A stretch of DNA of 64,000 nucleotides. Source: Terrimesophilobacter bigeumensis (GTDB taxonomy: Bacteria > Actinomycetota > Actinomycetes > Actinomycetales > Microbacteriaceae). Below, in pieces: positions 8,989 to 20,404 of this stretch. Location of the stretch: the NCBI RefSeq assembly GCF_039537265.1, contig NZ_BAABAE010000003.1, positions 248,001 to 312,000 on the forward strand, read 5' to 3'. The notes below the pieces were generated by a model that saw nothing but the letters and a program-made list of their open reading frames with translations, was not told the DNA's origin and searched no databases. Both the position numbers and the translations under genes were made by a program. Positions within the stretch are counted from its first letter, which is position 1. Every line of letters starts with the position of its first letter.

Positions 8989-10068
8989 TTGAGAATCACC
9001 TCTCGAAAGACCGTGATGAGCGGTCTCGCACTCGCCGGCGTGAGCAGCCTGCTGCTCGCCGGATGTGCTGCAGCACCCGAAACGGGCGACGACACGCCCG
9101 CAGCCCCCGACTTCCTGCCATGCATGGTTTCGGACACCGGCGGGTTCGACGACAACTCATTCAACGAGATCGGCAAGCAGGGCCTCGATGACGCGGCCGC
9201 AGCGCTCGGTGTCAAGGCCAACGCGGTCGAGTCCCAGGCGGAGACCGACTACGCGTCCAACCTGAGCAACCTCGTCGACCAGGGCTGCAACATCATCGTG
9301 ACCGTCGGCTTCCTGCTCGCGGACGCGACGAAGGCCGCCGCCGAGGCGAACCCGGATGTCGACTTCGCGATCATCGACGACAGCTCGATCGACCTGCCGA
9401 ACGTCAAGCCGATCGTGTTCGACACCGCCCAGGCCGCGTTCCTCGCCGGCTATGCAGCGGCGAGCTACTCGAAGACCGGCATCGTCGGCACCTTCGGTGG
9501 CATCCCGATCCCGCCGGTCACCATCTTCATGGACGGCTTCGTCGACGGTGTGAACTACTACAACGAGGTCAAGGGCACGAGCGTCAAGGCACTCGGCTGG
9601 GATGTCGCCGCTCAGGATGGCGCCTTCACCGGCGGCTTCGAGGCGAACGACACCGCGAAGAGCACCGCGAAGAACCTCCTCGACCAGGGCGCCGACGTGC
9701 TGCTCCCGGTCGGTGGTCCGATCTACACCTCGGGCGCCGAGGCGATCAAGGACTCCGGTAAGGACATCGCGCTCATCGGCGTCGACGCCGACGTCACCCA
9801 GACCGACCCGAGCGTGGCCGGCATCCTGCTGACCTCCATCATGAAGGGCATGCAGGTCGGTGTCGCCGAGGTCGTCAAGTCGACCGCGGATGGCAAGTTC
9901 GACAACAGCCCGTTCGTCGGCACCCTCGCCAACGGCGGTGTCTCGATCGCTCCGTTCCACGACTTCGAGTCGAAGGTGGACCCGGGACTCCAGGCTGAGC
10001 TGGACGCCCTCACGGCGGACATCATCAGCGGCAAGGTCAAGGTCGAGTCGCCTTCCTCGCCGAAGTAG
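8989..10068 (+). CDS. BMP-family nucleoside-binding lipoprotein
   Basis: Extracellular substrate-binding component of a BmpA/PnrA-type ABC importer, which usually binds nucleosides. The signal peptide ends in a lipobox LLLAGC with the lipidated Cys at residue 26. The mature part has the BMP landmarks SDTGGFDDNSFNEIGKQG and FAIIDDSS, then FLAGYAAASYSKTGIVGTFGG, where the family interacts with the ribose and base. I chose the TTG at 8989-8991, which follows GGAGGAC by 5 bases, over the in-frame TTG 12 bases earlier. It is the first gene of a seven-gene run. A strong hairpin follows it and probably keeps its expression above that of the downstream permeases. Confidence 0.93.
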   Translation: MRITSRKTVMSGLALAGVSSLLLAGCAAAPETGDDTPAAPDFLPCMVSDTGGFDDNSFNEIGKQGLDDAAAALGVKANAVESQAETDYASNLSNLVDQGCNIIVTVGFLLADATKAAAEANPDVDFAIIDDSSIDLPNVKPIVFDTAQAAFLAGYAAASYSKTGIVGTFGGIPIPPVTIFMDGFVDGVNYYNEVKGTSVKALGWDVAAQDGAFTGGFEANDTAKSTAKNLLDQGADVLLPVGGPIYTSGAEAIKDSGKDIALIGVDADVTQTDPSVAGILLTSIMKGMQVGVAEVVKSTADGKFDNSPFVGTLANGGVSIAPFHDFESKVDPGLQAELDALTADIISGKVKVESPSSPK

Positions 10069-10091
10069 GCGGAGCAGTAACACTCAGGAGC

Positions 10092-10120
10092 CGGGGAGAC
10101 CAGCAGGGCTGGTCTCCCCG
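10092..10120 (+). terminator. Hairpin between binding protein and ABC ATPase genes
   Basis: A 13-bp perfect stem (CGGGGAGACCAGC with its complement) around a 3-base loop AGG. No T-run follows, so it is more likely a partial terminator or mRNA-stabilising hairpin than a full stop. It would leave the lipoprotein mRNA in excess. Confidence 0.5.
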
Positions 10121-10210
10121 ATTCCGTGTAGTCTTCCCAAACGCGCTGTGCTCGAAGGCGCTGGGTATTATCACCGGCAGGGTCGCCGGTTGTAGAGGAT
10201 TTGATACGCA

Positions 10211-11727
<1,517 letters not shown>

Positions 11728-11731
<4 letters not shown>

Positions 11732-13068
11732 CAACCGACAAGCAGAGCCCCAAGAGCTCCCACGACGCCGGCCAGCAATTGCCGGCAGTCTCCTCCACCC
11801 CCCAGGAGCCGATGACGCGAGAGCAGGGACAAGAGGAGACCCTGGCAGCGGAGCCATCTCGCTGGAACACGGCGCTGCGCGAGATCTTGTCCGGGAGCGC
11901 CGTCATGTCGGTGCTCGCGGTCGTGCTCGCGATCATCATCGGCGGCATTCTCATCGCGCTGACGGATTCGCGGGTCGAGAGCGCGGCCGGGTACTTCTTC
12001 GCCCGCCCCGGCGACCTGTTCAAGGCGGTCTGGGACTCGGTGTCCGGTGCGTACTCATCCCTCTTCCAGGGCTCGATCTACAACTTCCGGCGACCTGGCT
12101 TCCTCAACGGGATCAAGCCGCTCACCGAGACCCTCGCCTTCGCCACGCCCCTCATCGCCGCCGGTCTCGGTGTCGCGCTCGGGTTCCGCGCCGGCCTGTT
12201 CAACATCGGTGGCCGAGGCCAGATGCTCTTCGGCGCCGCCGCAGCGGGTTGGGTCGCATTCTCCTTCGACCTGCCGTACGGACTCCACCTCATCCTCGCG
12301 CTCGTGGTCGGCGTCGCCGCCGGGGCGCTGTGGGCCGGCGTGGCCGGTCTGCTCAAGGCGCGCACCGGGGCGCACGAGGTCATCACGACGATCATGCTCA
12401 ACTACGTCGCGTACTACTTCGTCTACTGGATGCTGAGCACCCCGGGGCTCCTCCAGGCGCCGGGCTCCAACAACCCGAAGACGCCCGCCATGAAGGACAC
12501 CGCCATCCTGCCCGACCTCCTCGGGCCGCAGTTCAACCTCCATCTCGGGTTCATCATCGTGATCGGCGCCACGATCTTCGTCTGGTGGCTGCTCAACCGC
12601 TCGAGCATGGGCTTCCAGTTCCGCGCCGTCGGGTTCAACCCGCACGCGGCGAAGACGGCCGGCATGAGCGTGAACCGGATGTACATCTACGTCATGCTGT
12701 ACTCCGGCGCCCTCGTCGGTCTCGCCGGTGTCTTCCAGGTGCTCGGAACCGTGACGACCGGCTTCAGCGCCGGCATCGACGCTGGTATCGGGTTCGATGC
12801 GATCACCGTCGCCCTGCTCGGCCGGTCGAAGCCGTGGGGCGTCTTCGCCGCCGGCATCCTGTTCGGCGCGTTCAAGGCCGGCGGATTCGCGATGCAGGCC
12901 TCACAGGGCATCCCGATCGACATCGTGCTCGTCGTCCAGTCGATGATCGTGCTCTTCATCGCCGCGCCGCCGCTCGTGCGCGCGGTGTTCCGCCTGCCGA
13001 AACCGAACCTCCTCGCGCCCGAGAAGACGGCGAAGCTCCAGGGCAGGAAGGCGGTGGTGACCAAGTGA
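11728..13068 (+). CDS. Nucleoside ABC transporter permease (first subunit)
   Basis: Membrane subunit of the BMP-type importer, BPD_transp_2 family (446 residues). A polar cytoplasmic N-terminus of about 50 residues precedes a first helix (VMSVLAVVLAIIIGGILIAL). Several helices follow, with the family blocks TETLAFATPLIAAGLGVALGF, RAGLFNIGGRGQML and GAHEVITTIMLNYVAYY. The EAA-like region is AVGFNPHAAKTAGMSV. The ATG overlaps the ATPase stop. The second permease gene starts inside its stop codon with a GTGA junction. Confidence 0.93.
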
Positions 13069-14351
13069 GCGCGGCACCAGCAGCACCCATGGCATCCGCA
13101 CCCATCGTGCTCGAGAAGACGGTCATCAAGAGCTGGAAGGCGCCCATCGCCTTCGGCATCTTCGCCCTCGTCTCGGTGATCGCCTTCGGCATCTTCGGAC
13201 GACCGGGCACGACCCACTTCCGGCTGTCGACGGATGCCGACTTCATCCAGATCCCGGACTGGCACCTGCCTTCCCAGCTCACCTGCTGGATCCTCGCGGT
13301 CATTCTCGTCGGCCTCGCCGCCTACTCCGCCTGGCGGGTGCAGGTCGCGGCGAAGGTGCCGCTGTGGCTCACCGTCATCTTCGCGATCGTCTTCATGTTC
13401 GCCTTCCTCACCTGGGCGGCCGCCGGGGCGCTCATCCCGCTCCCGGGCCTCCTCATCGGCGCAGTGAGCCTGAGCGTGCCGCTCATCTTCGGTGCGCTGA
13501 GCGGCGTCATCTCGGAGCGCTCCGGTGTCATCAACATCGCGATCGAAGGCCAGTTGCTCGCGGGGGCGTTCGTCTCCGCCGTGGTGGCCTCGGTGACCCG
13601 GCAGCCGCTCGCCGGTCTCGCCGCCGCGATGATCGCCGGCGTGCTCGTCTCCTTCGTGCTGGCCGCCTTCGCGATCAAATACATCGTCGACCAGATCATC
13701 GTCGGTGTCGTGCTCAACGTGCTCGTCGCGGGCCTCACCGGGTTCCTGTTCTCGCAGGTGCTCACCAAGAACGAGCTGCTGCTGAACAAACCGCCGCGAT
13801 TCCCGCGCATCGACCTGCCCGTACTCGGTCAGATCCCGATCATCGGGCCTGTGCTCTTCAACCAGACGATCATCGTCTACATCATGTACCTCACGGTCGC
13901 GGCGGTCGCCTACGCGCTCTTCCGCACCCGCTGGGGCCTGCGCACCCGCTCGGTCGGCGAGCACCCTCAGGCTGCGGACACCGTGGGCATCAAGGTCAAC
14001 CTGACGCGGTTCTGGAACGTGTCGCTCGCGGGCGCCATCGCCGGCTTCGGCGGGGCGTACTTCACGCTCGGCTCGGTCGGATCGTTCACCAAGGAGATGA
14101 CGGCGGGTGCCGGCTTCATCGCGCTCGCCGCGGTCATCTTCGGACGGTGGGACCCCATCCGGGCCACCCTGGCTGGCCTGCTGTTCGGGTTCGCGACGAA
14201 CCTGCAGAGCGTCCTCGGCATCATCGGGTCCCCGGTGCCGAGCCAGTTCATGCTCATGCTGCCGTACATCGTGACGATCTTCGCGGTCGCGGGGCTCGTC
14301 GGCCAGTCGCGCGCCCCCGCCGCCGACGGCAAGCCGTACATCAAGTCCTGA
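13065..14351 (+). CDS. Nucleoside ABC transporter permease (second subunit)
   Basis: Partner permease of 428 residues. The family blocks GALSGVISERSGVINIAIEGQLLAGAF-type and GEHPQAADTVGIKV are present, with about nine hydrophobic segments. The N-terminal part has an extra pair of helices (IAFGIFALVSVIAFGIFG and LTCWILAVILVGLAAYSAW) before the conserved core. The GTG at 13065-13067 shares bases with the stop of the first permease. The frame is open much further upstream, but that is overlap with the first permease and not coding. It ends in a TGATG overlap with the next gene. Confidence 0.92.
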   Translation: MSAAPAAPMASAPIVLEKTVIKSWKAPIAFGIFALVSVIAFGIFGRPGTTHFRLSTDADFIQIPDWHLPSQLTCWILAVILVGLAAYSAWRVQVAAKVPLWLTVIFAIVFMFAFLTWAAAGALIPLPGLLIGAVSLSVPLIFGALSGVISERSGVINIAIEGQLLAGAFVSAVVASVTRQPLAGLAAAMIAGVLVSFVLAAFAIKYIVDQIIVGVVLNVLVAGLTGFLFSQVLTKNELLLNKPPRFPRIDLPVLGQIPIIGPVLFNQTIIVYIMYLTVAAVAYALFRTRWGLRTRSVGEHPQAADTVGIKVNLTRFWNVSLAGAIAGFGGAYFTLGSVGSFTKEMTAGAGFIALAAVIFGRWDPIRATLAGLLFGFATNLQSVLGIIGSPVPSQFMLMLPYIVTIFAVAGLVGQSRAPAADGKPYIKS

Positions 14352-15634
14352 TGACCGCCAGGGATGCCGCACCGGCCCGGTCGGTGTCCGGTGGCCAGCC
14401 GAGATCGGGCGGCCAGTCGATCTCTGGCGGCACCTGGGCTGCGATCGCCGTGGTGCTCGTCGCGCTCAACCTGCGCCCGGTCATCGTGGCCGTCGCGCCG
14501 CTCTTCGACACGATCAGCGCCGAACTGGAACTCAGCTCGTTCCTCGCCGGACTGCTCGTGACCCTGCCGGTGCTGTGCTTCGGTGCGCTCGGCCCGCTCG
14601 CCCCGGCGATCGCTGCGAAGATCGGTTTCGAGCGGAGCCTCGCGGGGGTGCTCGTCGCCGTCGTCGCCGGTTCGGCTCTGCGACTCATCCCGACGATCCC
14701 CGCACTGTTCGCGGGAACCCTGCTCATGGGGGCGGGCATCGCCATCGGCAACATCCTCCTGCCCGGCCTCATCAAGAGGGACTTCTCCCACCGGCTCGGG
14801 CTCATGTCGGGGCTGTACTCGATGTCGCTTGCAGCCGGTGCGACCCTGGCCGCGGGAATCACCATCCCCATCGCGGAGGCCGCCGGGTGGACCTGGAATG
14901 AGGCTCTCGCCGCATGGGGCCTCTTCGCGGTGCTCGGCCTGGCCTGCTGGGTGCCGTCGCTCTGGCACGCGCGAGGCTCAGCGGGGCACCCGCCGACCCT
15001 CGGCATCCGGCTGTCGGGGGACCGGGTCGCCTGGTTCGTGACCGCCTTCTTCGGGCTGCAGTCGTTCAACTTCTACTCGACGACCGCGTGGCTGCCCACC
15101 ATCCTGATCGGCTACGGGCATGATGCGGTGTTCGCCGGGCTCATGCTCTCCCTCGTGAACCTCGTGAGCATCCTCCCGGCCCTCGTCATCCCCCTCGTGC
15201 TCGATCGGATGCGCAGCCAGGCCGCGTTCTCGATCCTCGTCTCGGTGATCTATTTCGCGGCGTTCGGCGGGTTCCTCGCGCTCCCGGGCCCTGTCGTGCT
15301 CTGGATGGTGCTGCTCGGACTCGCTCAGGGCGCCGGCCTCGGTCTCGGCCTGACCTTCATCGTGCTGCGCTCGCCGGATGCCGCCCACGCCACGAAGCTC
15401 TCCGGGATGTCGCAGAGCTGGGGCTACCTGCTCGCCGCGATCGGGCCGCTCGCGCTCGGGGCCCTGCACGACCTCAGCGGGGCGTGGGTCGTGCCGGTGC
15501 TGCTGCTCTTCGTCATGCTCGTGCCGCAGGCCATGGCGGCCTGGCTGGCCGGGCGACCCGGCCTCGTCGGGGAGCGCCGCCCACCGGGCCCGCCGACGGG
15601 CGGCGCGGCTAGATTGGAGGAGTCGGAAGGATGA
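14351..15634 (+). CDS. MFS transporter, CynX/NimT-like family
   Basis: Secondary transporter of 427 residues with about twelve helices. The start region ALNLRPVIVAVAPLFDTI is the hallmark of the CynX/NimT (2-nitroimidazole/cyanate) group. The substrate cannot be told from sequence. It sits inside a nucleoside uptake and salvage operon, with its ATG in the stop of the second permease and its own stop overlapping the cdd start. A nucleobase, nucleoside or breakdown-product exporter is a reasonable inference. The N-terminus is Gly/Ser/Pro-rich (residues 1-28). Confidence 0.88.
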   Translation: MTARDAAPARSVSGGQPRSGGQSISGGTWAAIAVVLVALNLRPVIVAVAPLFDTISAELELSSFLAGLLVTLPVLCFGALGPLAPAIAAKIGFERSLAGVLVAVVAGSALRLIPTIPALFAGTLLMGAGIAIGNILLPGLIKRDFSHRLGLMSGLYSMSLAAGATLAAGITIPIAEAAGWTWNEALAAWGLFAVLGLACWVPSLWHARGSAGHPPTLGIRLSGDRVAWFVTAFFGLQSFNFYSTTAWLPTILIGYGHDAVFAGLMLSLVNLVSILPALVIPLVLDRMRSQAAFSILVSVIYFAAFGGFLALPGPVVLWMVLLGLAQGAGLGLGLTFIVLRSPDAAHATKLSGMSQSWGYLLAAIGPLALGALHDLSGAWVVPVLLLFVMLVPQAMAAWLAGRPGLVGERRPPGPPTGGAARLEESEG

Positions 15635-16034
15635 CCATGACTGACATCGACTGGGACGGGCTGCGCGACATCGCGAACGAGGCGAACGCGCACGCCTACG
15701 TGCCCTATTCGAAGTTCCCGGTGGGCGCTGCCGCGATCGTCGACGACGGTCGGGTGATCTCCGGCTGCAACGTGGAGAACGCCTCCTATGGGCTCACCCT
15801 GTGCGCCGAGTGCGCCCTCGTCTCGAGCCTGCACATGACCGGGGGCGGGAGGCTCGTCGCCTTCACCTGCGTCGACGGCCACGGCAACATCCTCATGCCC
15901 TGCGGGCGCTGCCGCCAGCTGCTGTTCGAGCACTCGGCCCCCGGCATGCTTCTCCAGACGGTCTCCGGCGTGAAGACCATCGACGAGGTCATCCCCGACG
16001 CCTTCGGACCCCGCACTCTCGAGGAGTACCGCGC

Positions 16035-16038
<4 letters not shown>
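15631..16038 (+). CDS. cdd: Cytidine deaminase
   Basis: Deaminates cytidine and deoxycytidine to uridine and deoxyuridine. The 135 residues have the zinc site C58-A-E60 (CAEC block; E60 is the proton shuttle) with C91 and C94 in PCGRCRQ. VPYSKFPVGAA and GCNVENASYG bind the nucleoside. It is a homotetrameric small-CDA type by length. GGAAGG precedes the ATG, and a TAGATT box at 15610-15615 within the end of the MFS gene could give it extra transcription. The stop overlaps the deoA ATG. Confidence 0.97.
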
Positions 16039-17369
<1,331 letters not shown>

Positions 17370-17377
17370 GCTGTTCC

Positions 17378-17460
17378 TGACCGCGAGTGATGGTCGACCG
17401 GACGAGTGATACCGCCTGGGCACCCACATTCGCCCGGACGACCATCACTCGCCGTGGTCA
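17378..17460. repeat. Long inverted repeat between convergent genes
   Basis: Arms of 14 bp match perfectly (GCGAGTGATGGTCG at 17383-17396, complement at 17439-17452). The outer TGACC/GGTCA (17378-17382, 17456-17460) and the inner CCGG/CCGG also pair. It fills most of the space between deoA and the nucleoside hydrolase gene and may end both transcripts, though it has no T-run. Confidence 0.6.
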
Positions 17461-17472
17461 GCACCGCCGAAG

Positions 17473-18417
17473 TCAGGCGGGATCGCCGATGCGCTCGAGT
17501 GCGTCGGTGATCAGACCCCAGAACTTCGCGTGGTCGAGGTCGGTCGCAGCATAGGTGTTGCAGGTCTCCGGCGCCTCTTCGCGGAAGTCGGCGACCGTCA
17601 TGCCGAGCGTGAGGGTTCCGGTGAGCTCGACATCCAGCGGCACGCGCACGACCTTCATCACGGTGGGGTCGATGACGAGGGCGACCGCGCAGGGGTCGTG
17701 CACGGGCGGATGGTCGAAGCCCTGCGCATCCTTGTAGCTGTGTGCGAAGAACTCGAGCAGTTCGAGCACGAAGCGCGCCGGTGCCGTATCGATCGTCGTG
17801 ATCGCGGCGACGACCTCGGGTGTCGCGAGCGCCTGATGGGTGACGTCGAGCCCTACCATCGTGAGCTTCCACGACTCGTTGAAGACGATGTGCGCCGCCT
17901 CGGGGTCGATCACGATGTTGAACTCGGCGGAGGCGCTCCAGTTGCCGACGTGGTAGCCGCCGCCCATGAGCACGACCTCCTTGACGCGGCCCGCGATGCG
18001 CGGTTCCTTGCGCACGGCGAGGGCGATGTTGGTGAGGGCGCCGGTCGGCACGAGGGTGATGGTCCCCGGCTCGTGGCTCATGATCGTGTCGATGATGAGG
18101 TCGACGGCGTGCCGATCCTCTGCCGCGAAGGCCGGCTCCGGCAGCACCGGGCCATCGAGTCCGGAGTCGCCGTGGATCGACTCGGCGACCTCGGCCTCTC
18201 GCACGAGCGGCCGGTGGGCGCCGGCGGCGAACGGTACGCCGGTGATGCCGGCGACCGTTGCGACGGCGAGCGCGTTGCGGGTGACCTTTTCGATCGTCTG
18301 GTTGCCGTGCACGGTCGTCACCGCCACGAGGTCGATCTCCGGATTGCCGTGCGCGAGAAGGAGGGCGATCGCGTCGTCGTGGCCGGGATCGCAGTCGAGG
18401 ATGATCTTCGTGGTCAT
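17473..18417 (-). CDS. Inosine-uridine-preferring nucleoside hydrolase family protein
   Basis: Hydrolyses ribonucleosides to base and ribose. The 314 residues start with the calcium-binding signature DCDPGHDD (residues 8-15). Other family elements are the THxxTGVT-like region here written GVPFAAGAHRPLV, GTITLVPTGALTNIALA, VLMGGG and the C-terminal HDPCAVA. The substrate range cannot be fixed from sequence. The ATG follows a TAGGAT box by 6 bases (18424-18429, minus strand), so it is likely leaderless. The promoter is divergent from the SAH-hydrolase-like gene and shares its operator. Confidence 0.94.
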   Translation of the reverse strand: MTTKIILDCDPGHDDAIALLLAHGNPEIDLVAVTTVHGNQTIEKVTRNALAVATVAGITGVPFAAGAHRPLVREAEVAESIHGDSGLDGPVLPEPAFAAEDRHAVDLIIDTIMSHEPGTITLVPTGALTNIALAVRKEPRIAGRVKEVVLMGGGYHVGNWSASAEFNIVIDPEAAHIVFNESWKLTMVGLDVTHQALATPEVVAAITTIDTAPARFVLELLEFFAHSYKDAQGFDHPPVHDPCAVALVIDPTVMKVVRVPLDVELTGTLTLGMTVADFREEAPETCNTYAATDLDHAKFWGLITDALERIGDPA

Positions 18418-18443
18418 GACTGCATCCTACGCGAATTCAACGC

Positions 18444-18464
18444 ATATGAAAATCAGATTCATAT
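18444..18464. promoter_or_regulatory. Operator between nucleoside hydrolase and SAH-hydrolase-like genes
   Basis: A perfect 7-7-7 dyad: ATATGAA, seven bases, TTCATAT. It ends 3 bases before the TAAGCT -10 box of the rightward gene (18468-18473) and covers the -35 zone of the leftward gene, so one bound protein could control both. The nearest regulator gene is the IclR type at 19661. Confidence 0.6.
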
Positions 18465-18480
18465 AGGTAAGCTTAGGGTC

Positions 18481-19656
18481 ATGAATGAACTCGCCGAACG
18501 CGGCAGACGACGGACAGAGTGGATCAGGTCCCGGATGCCGTTGCTCGCCGCCGTCCACGCCCACTTCCTGGAGACCCGCCCCTTCGCCGGCCACCGGATC
18601 GGGATGTCCCTGCACCTCGAGCCGAAGACCGCGGTACTTCTCGAGACCCTCGCGGCCGGTGGCGCCGAGGTCGTCGCGACCGGCAATCACGGCTCCACCC
18701 AGGACGACGTCGTCGCATTCCTGCGCGAGGGCGGCATGACGGTGTTCGGCAGCCGCGCAGACACGATCGAGAAGCACCACGAGAACCTCGCGGGCGTGCT
18801 CGACGCGAGCCCGGACATCCTGCTCGACAACGGTGCGGACCTCGCCGCCGGCATCGTCGAGCGTGGCACCCAGACGGGCATCCTGGGCGGCACGGAGGAG
18901 ACCACCTCAGGGGGCCTCCGCCTGCGCGGCGAGCTCGCCGGCAGCATCCCGTTCCCCATCGTCGTCATCAACGACAGCATCCTCAAGGCCATCGGCGAGA
19001 ACCGCCACGCGGTCGGCCAGTCCGTCGTCGAGAGCTTCATGCGGATCACCAACCTCATGGTCCCAGGCCGCCGCTTCGTCGTCGCCGGTTATGGCTGGTG
19101 CGGCCGCGGCGTCGCCCAGTACCTGCGTGCGCTCGGCGGGCGGGTCGCGGTCGCCGAGATCGACGAGCTCAAGGCGTTCGAGGCGGCCCTCGACGGGTAC
19201 CGCGTCGACACGATGGAGAGCCTCGCCGGCTGGGGCGAGGTGTTCATCACGGCGACGGGGCATCCGGATGTCATGGGCCCGGCGATCTTCCCCCTTCTGA
19301 ACGACGGCGCCGTACTGGCCAACTGCGGGCACTTCCCCTGGGAGATCGACGTCACCGCCCTCAAGGCACGGGCGAGCGGGGTTCGCGTGCTGGACGACGC
19401 GATCGAGCGCATCGACTTCGCGGACGGCCGCCACGTCATCCTGCTCGCCGAAGGGCGCATGATGAACCTCGCGGGCCGGGAGCCCAAGGGCAACTCGCTC
19501 GAATCGATGGACCTCGGCTTCCTGCTGCAGTCACTCTCCCTCGAACGCGTGGCGACCAGAGCCGAGACCCTCGAGCCCGGTGCGCAGCCGGTTCCCGACG
19601 ACATCAACCGCGATATCGCCAGACGGATGCTCGCCGCGATGGGGGCGGACCGGTAG
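18481..19656 (+). CDS. S-adenosylhomocysteine hydrolase family protein (divergent)
   Basis: 391 residues, shorter than typical AhcY (430-490). Conserved elements: H45 in MSLHLEPKTA, GSTQDD, D116 in ILLDNGADL, GGTEETTSGG (E139/E140), NDSILK with K169, a Rossmann motif GYGWCGRG (203-210) and NCGHFPWEID. Deviations: DNxYG is ENRHAVG, and the C-terminal GHP-type motif is GREPKGNS. It could hydrolyse S-adenosylhomocysteine or a related S-nucleosyl-homocysteine; adenosine deaminase two genes on would remove adenosine. The ATG is 7 bases after TAAGCT, hence probably leaderless. The frame continues upstream without coding meaning. Confidence 0.82.
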   Translation: MNELAERGRRRTEWIRSRMPLLAAVHAHFLETRPFAGHRIGMSLHLEPKTAVLLETLAAGGAEVVATGNHGSTQDDVVAFLREGGMTVFGSRADTIEKHHENLAGVLDASPDILLDNGADLAAGIVERGTQTGILGGTEETTSGGLRLRGELAGSIPFPIVVINDSILKAIGENRHAVGQSVVESFMRITNLMVPGRRFVVAGYGWCGRGVAQYLRALGGRVAVAEIDELKAFEAALDGYRVDTMESLAGWGEVFITATGHPDVMGPAIFPLLNDGAVLANCGHFPWEIDVTALKARASGVRVLDDAIERIDFADGRHVILLAEGRMMNLAGREPKGNSLESMDLGFLLQSLSLERVATRAETLEPGAQPVPDDINRDIARRMLAAMGADR

Positions 19657-19660
19657 AGCT

Positions 19661-20404
19661 GTGGAGACACGCAGCACGGACTCCGTCGCCGGTCCAGAGG
19701 AAGCCGGCCCGGAATACGCCGTCCCCGCCCTCGACAAGGCCCTCGACATCCTCGAAGCGCTCGCCGAGGAGGGCGGTGGGCTCAGCCAGGGCGAGATCGC
19801 GGCGCTCGTCGGCCGCACTCCCAGCCAGGTCTTCCGTGTGCTGCAGCGTCTCGAGCGGCGCGGCTGGATCGTGCGCGAGAGACCGTCCGGCCTCTACCTG
19901 CTCTCGACGAAGATGCTGGACCTCGCCCATCGTCACCCGCCGCTTCGCGGACTCGTGGCCCACGCGCTCCCGGTGATGCGCGCACTCACGGATGCCGTCC
20001 ACCAGTCCTGCAACCTGAGCACCCTCGATGCGGGTCGCGTGCGGGTCGTCGCGCAGGTGGAGAGCCCTGCCGCGTTCGGGTTCCGGGTGCGGGTGGGGGC
20101 GGAGTTCCCGATCGACACTCCGGCCGGGCGCGTGCTCACCGCCGGTGCCCCCGAAGGGTATCTTCGCGCCGACGACAGCCTCCAGCCCGGGATCACCGAC
20201 CTCGTCGCTCCGGTCGTCGACCGCGACGGTGAGACGGTCGCGGCGATCACCGTCCCGTACATCGCGACCTCCTTCAGCGACCTCGACATCGACTCGGTGC
20301 TCGCCGAGGTGAGGTCGGCAGGCGAGACGGTGAGCTCGCTCCTGCAGGGGGAATCTCCTGCCCCCGTCCGATGGCCGGCCGCCTCCGCTAGATTTGCGGA
20401 ATGA
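19661..20404 (+). CDS. IclR-family transcriptional regulator
   Basis: DNA-binding regulator of 247 residues. The N-terminal winged helix is VPALDKALDILEALAEEGGGLSQGEIAALVGRTPSQVFRVLQRLERRGWI. The effector domain follows, with SCNLSTLDAGRVRVVAQVES and FRVRVGAEFPIDTPAGRVLTA. The effector is unknown; the gene lies between the SAH-hydrolase-like gene and adenosine deaminase, so a nucleoside-related ligand is the simplest guess. I chose the GTG at 19661-19663, 4 bases after the preceding stop. Its stop overlaps the add ATG. It is the leading candidate to bind the operator at 18444-18464. Confidence 0.9.
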   Translation: METRSTDSVAGPEEAGPEYAVPALDKALDILEALAEEGGGLSQGEIAALVGRTPSQVFRVLQRLERRGWIVRERPSGLYLLSTKMLDLAHRHPPLRGLVAHALPVMRALTDAVHQSCNLSTLDAGRVRVVAQVESPAAFGFRVRVGAEFPIDTPAGRVLTAGAPEGYLRADDSLQPGITDLVAPVVDRDGETVAAITVPYIATSFSDLDIDSVLAEVRSAGETVSSLLQGESPAPVRWPAASARFAE

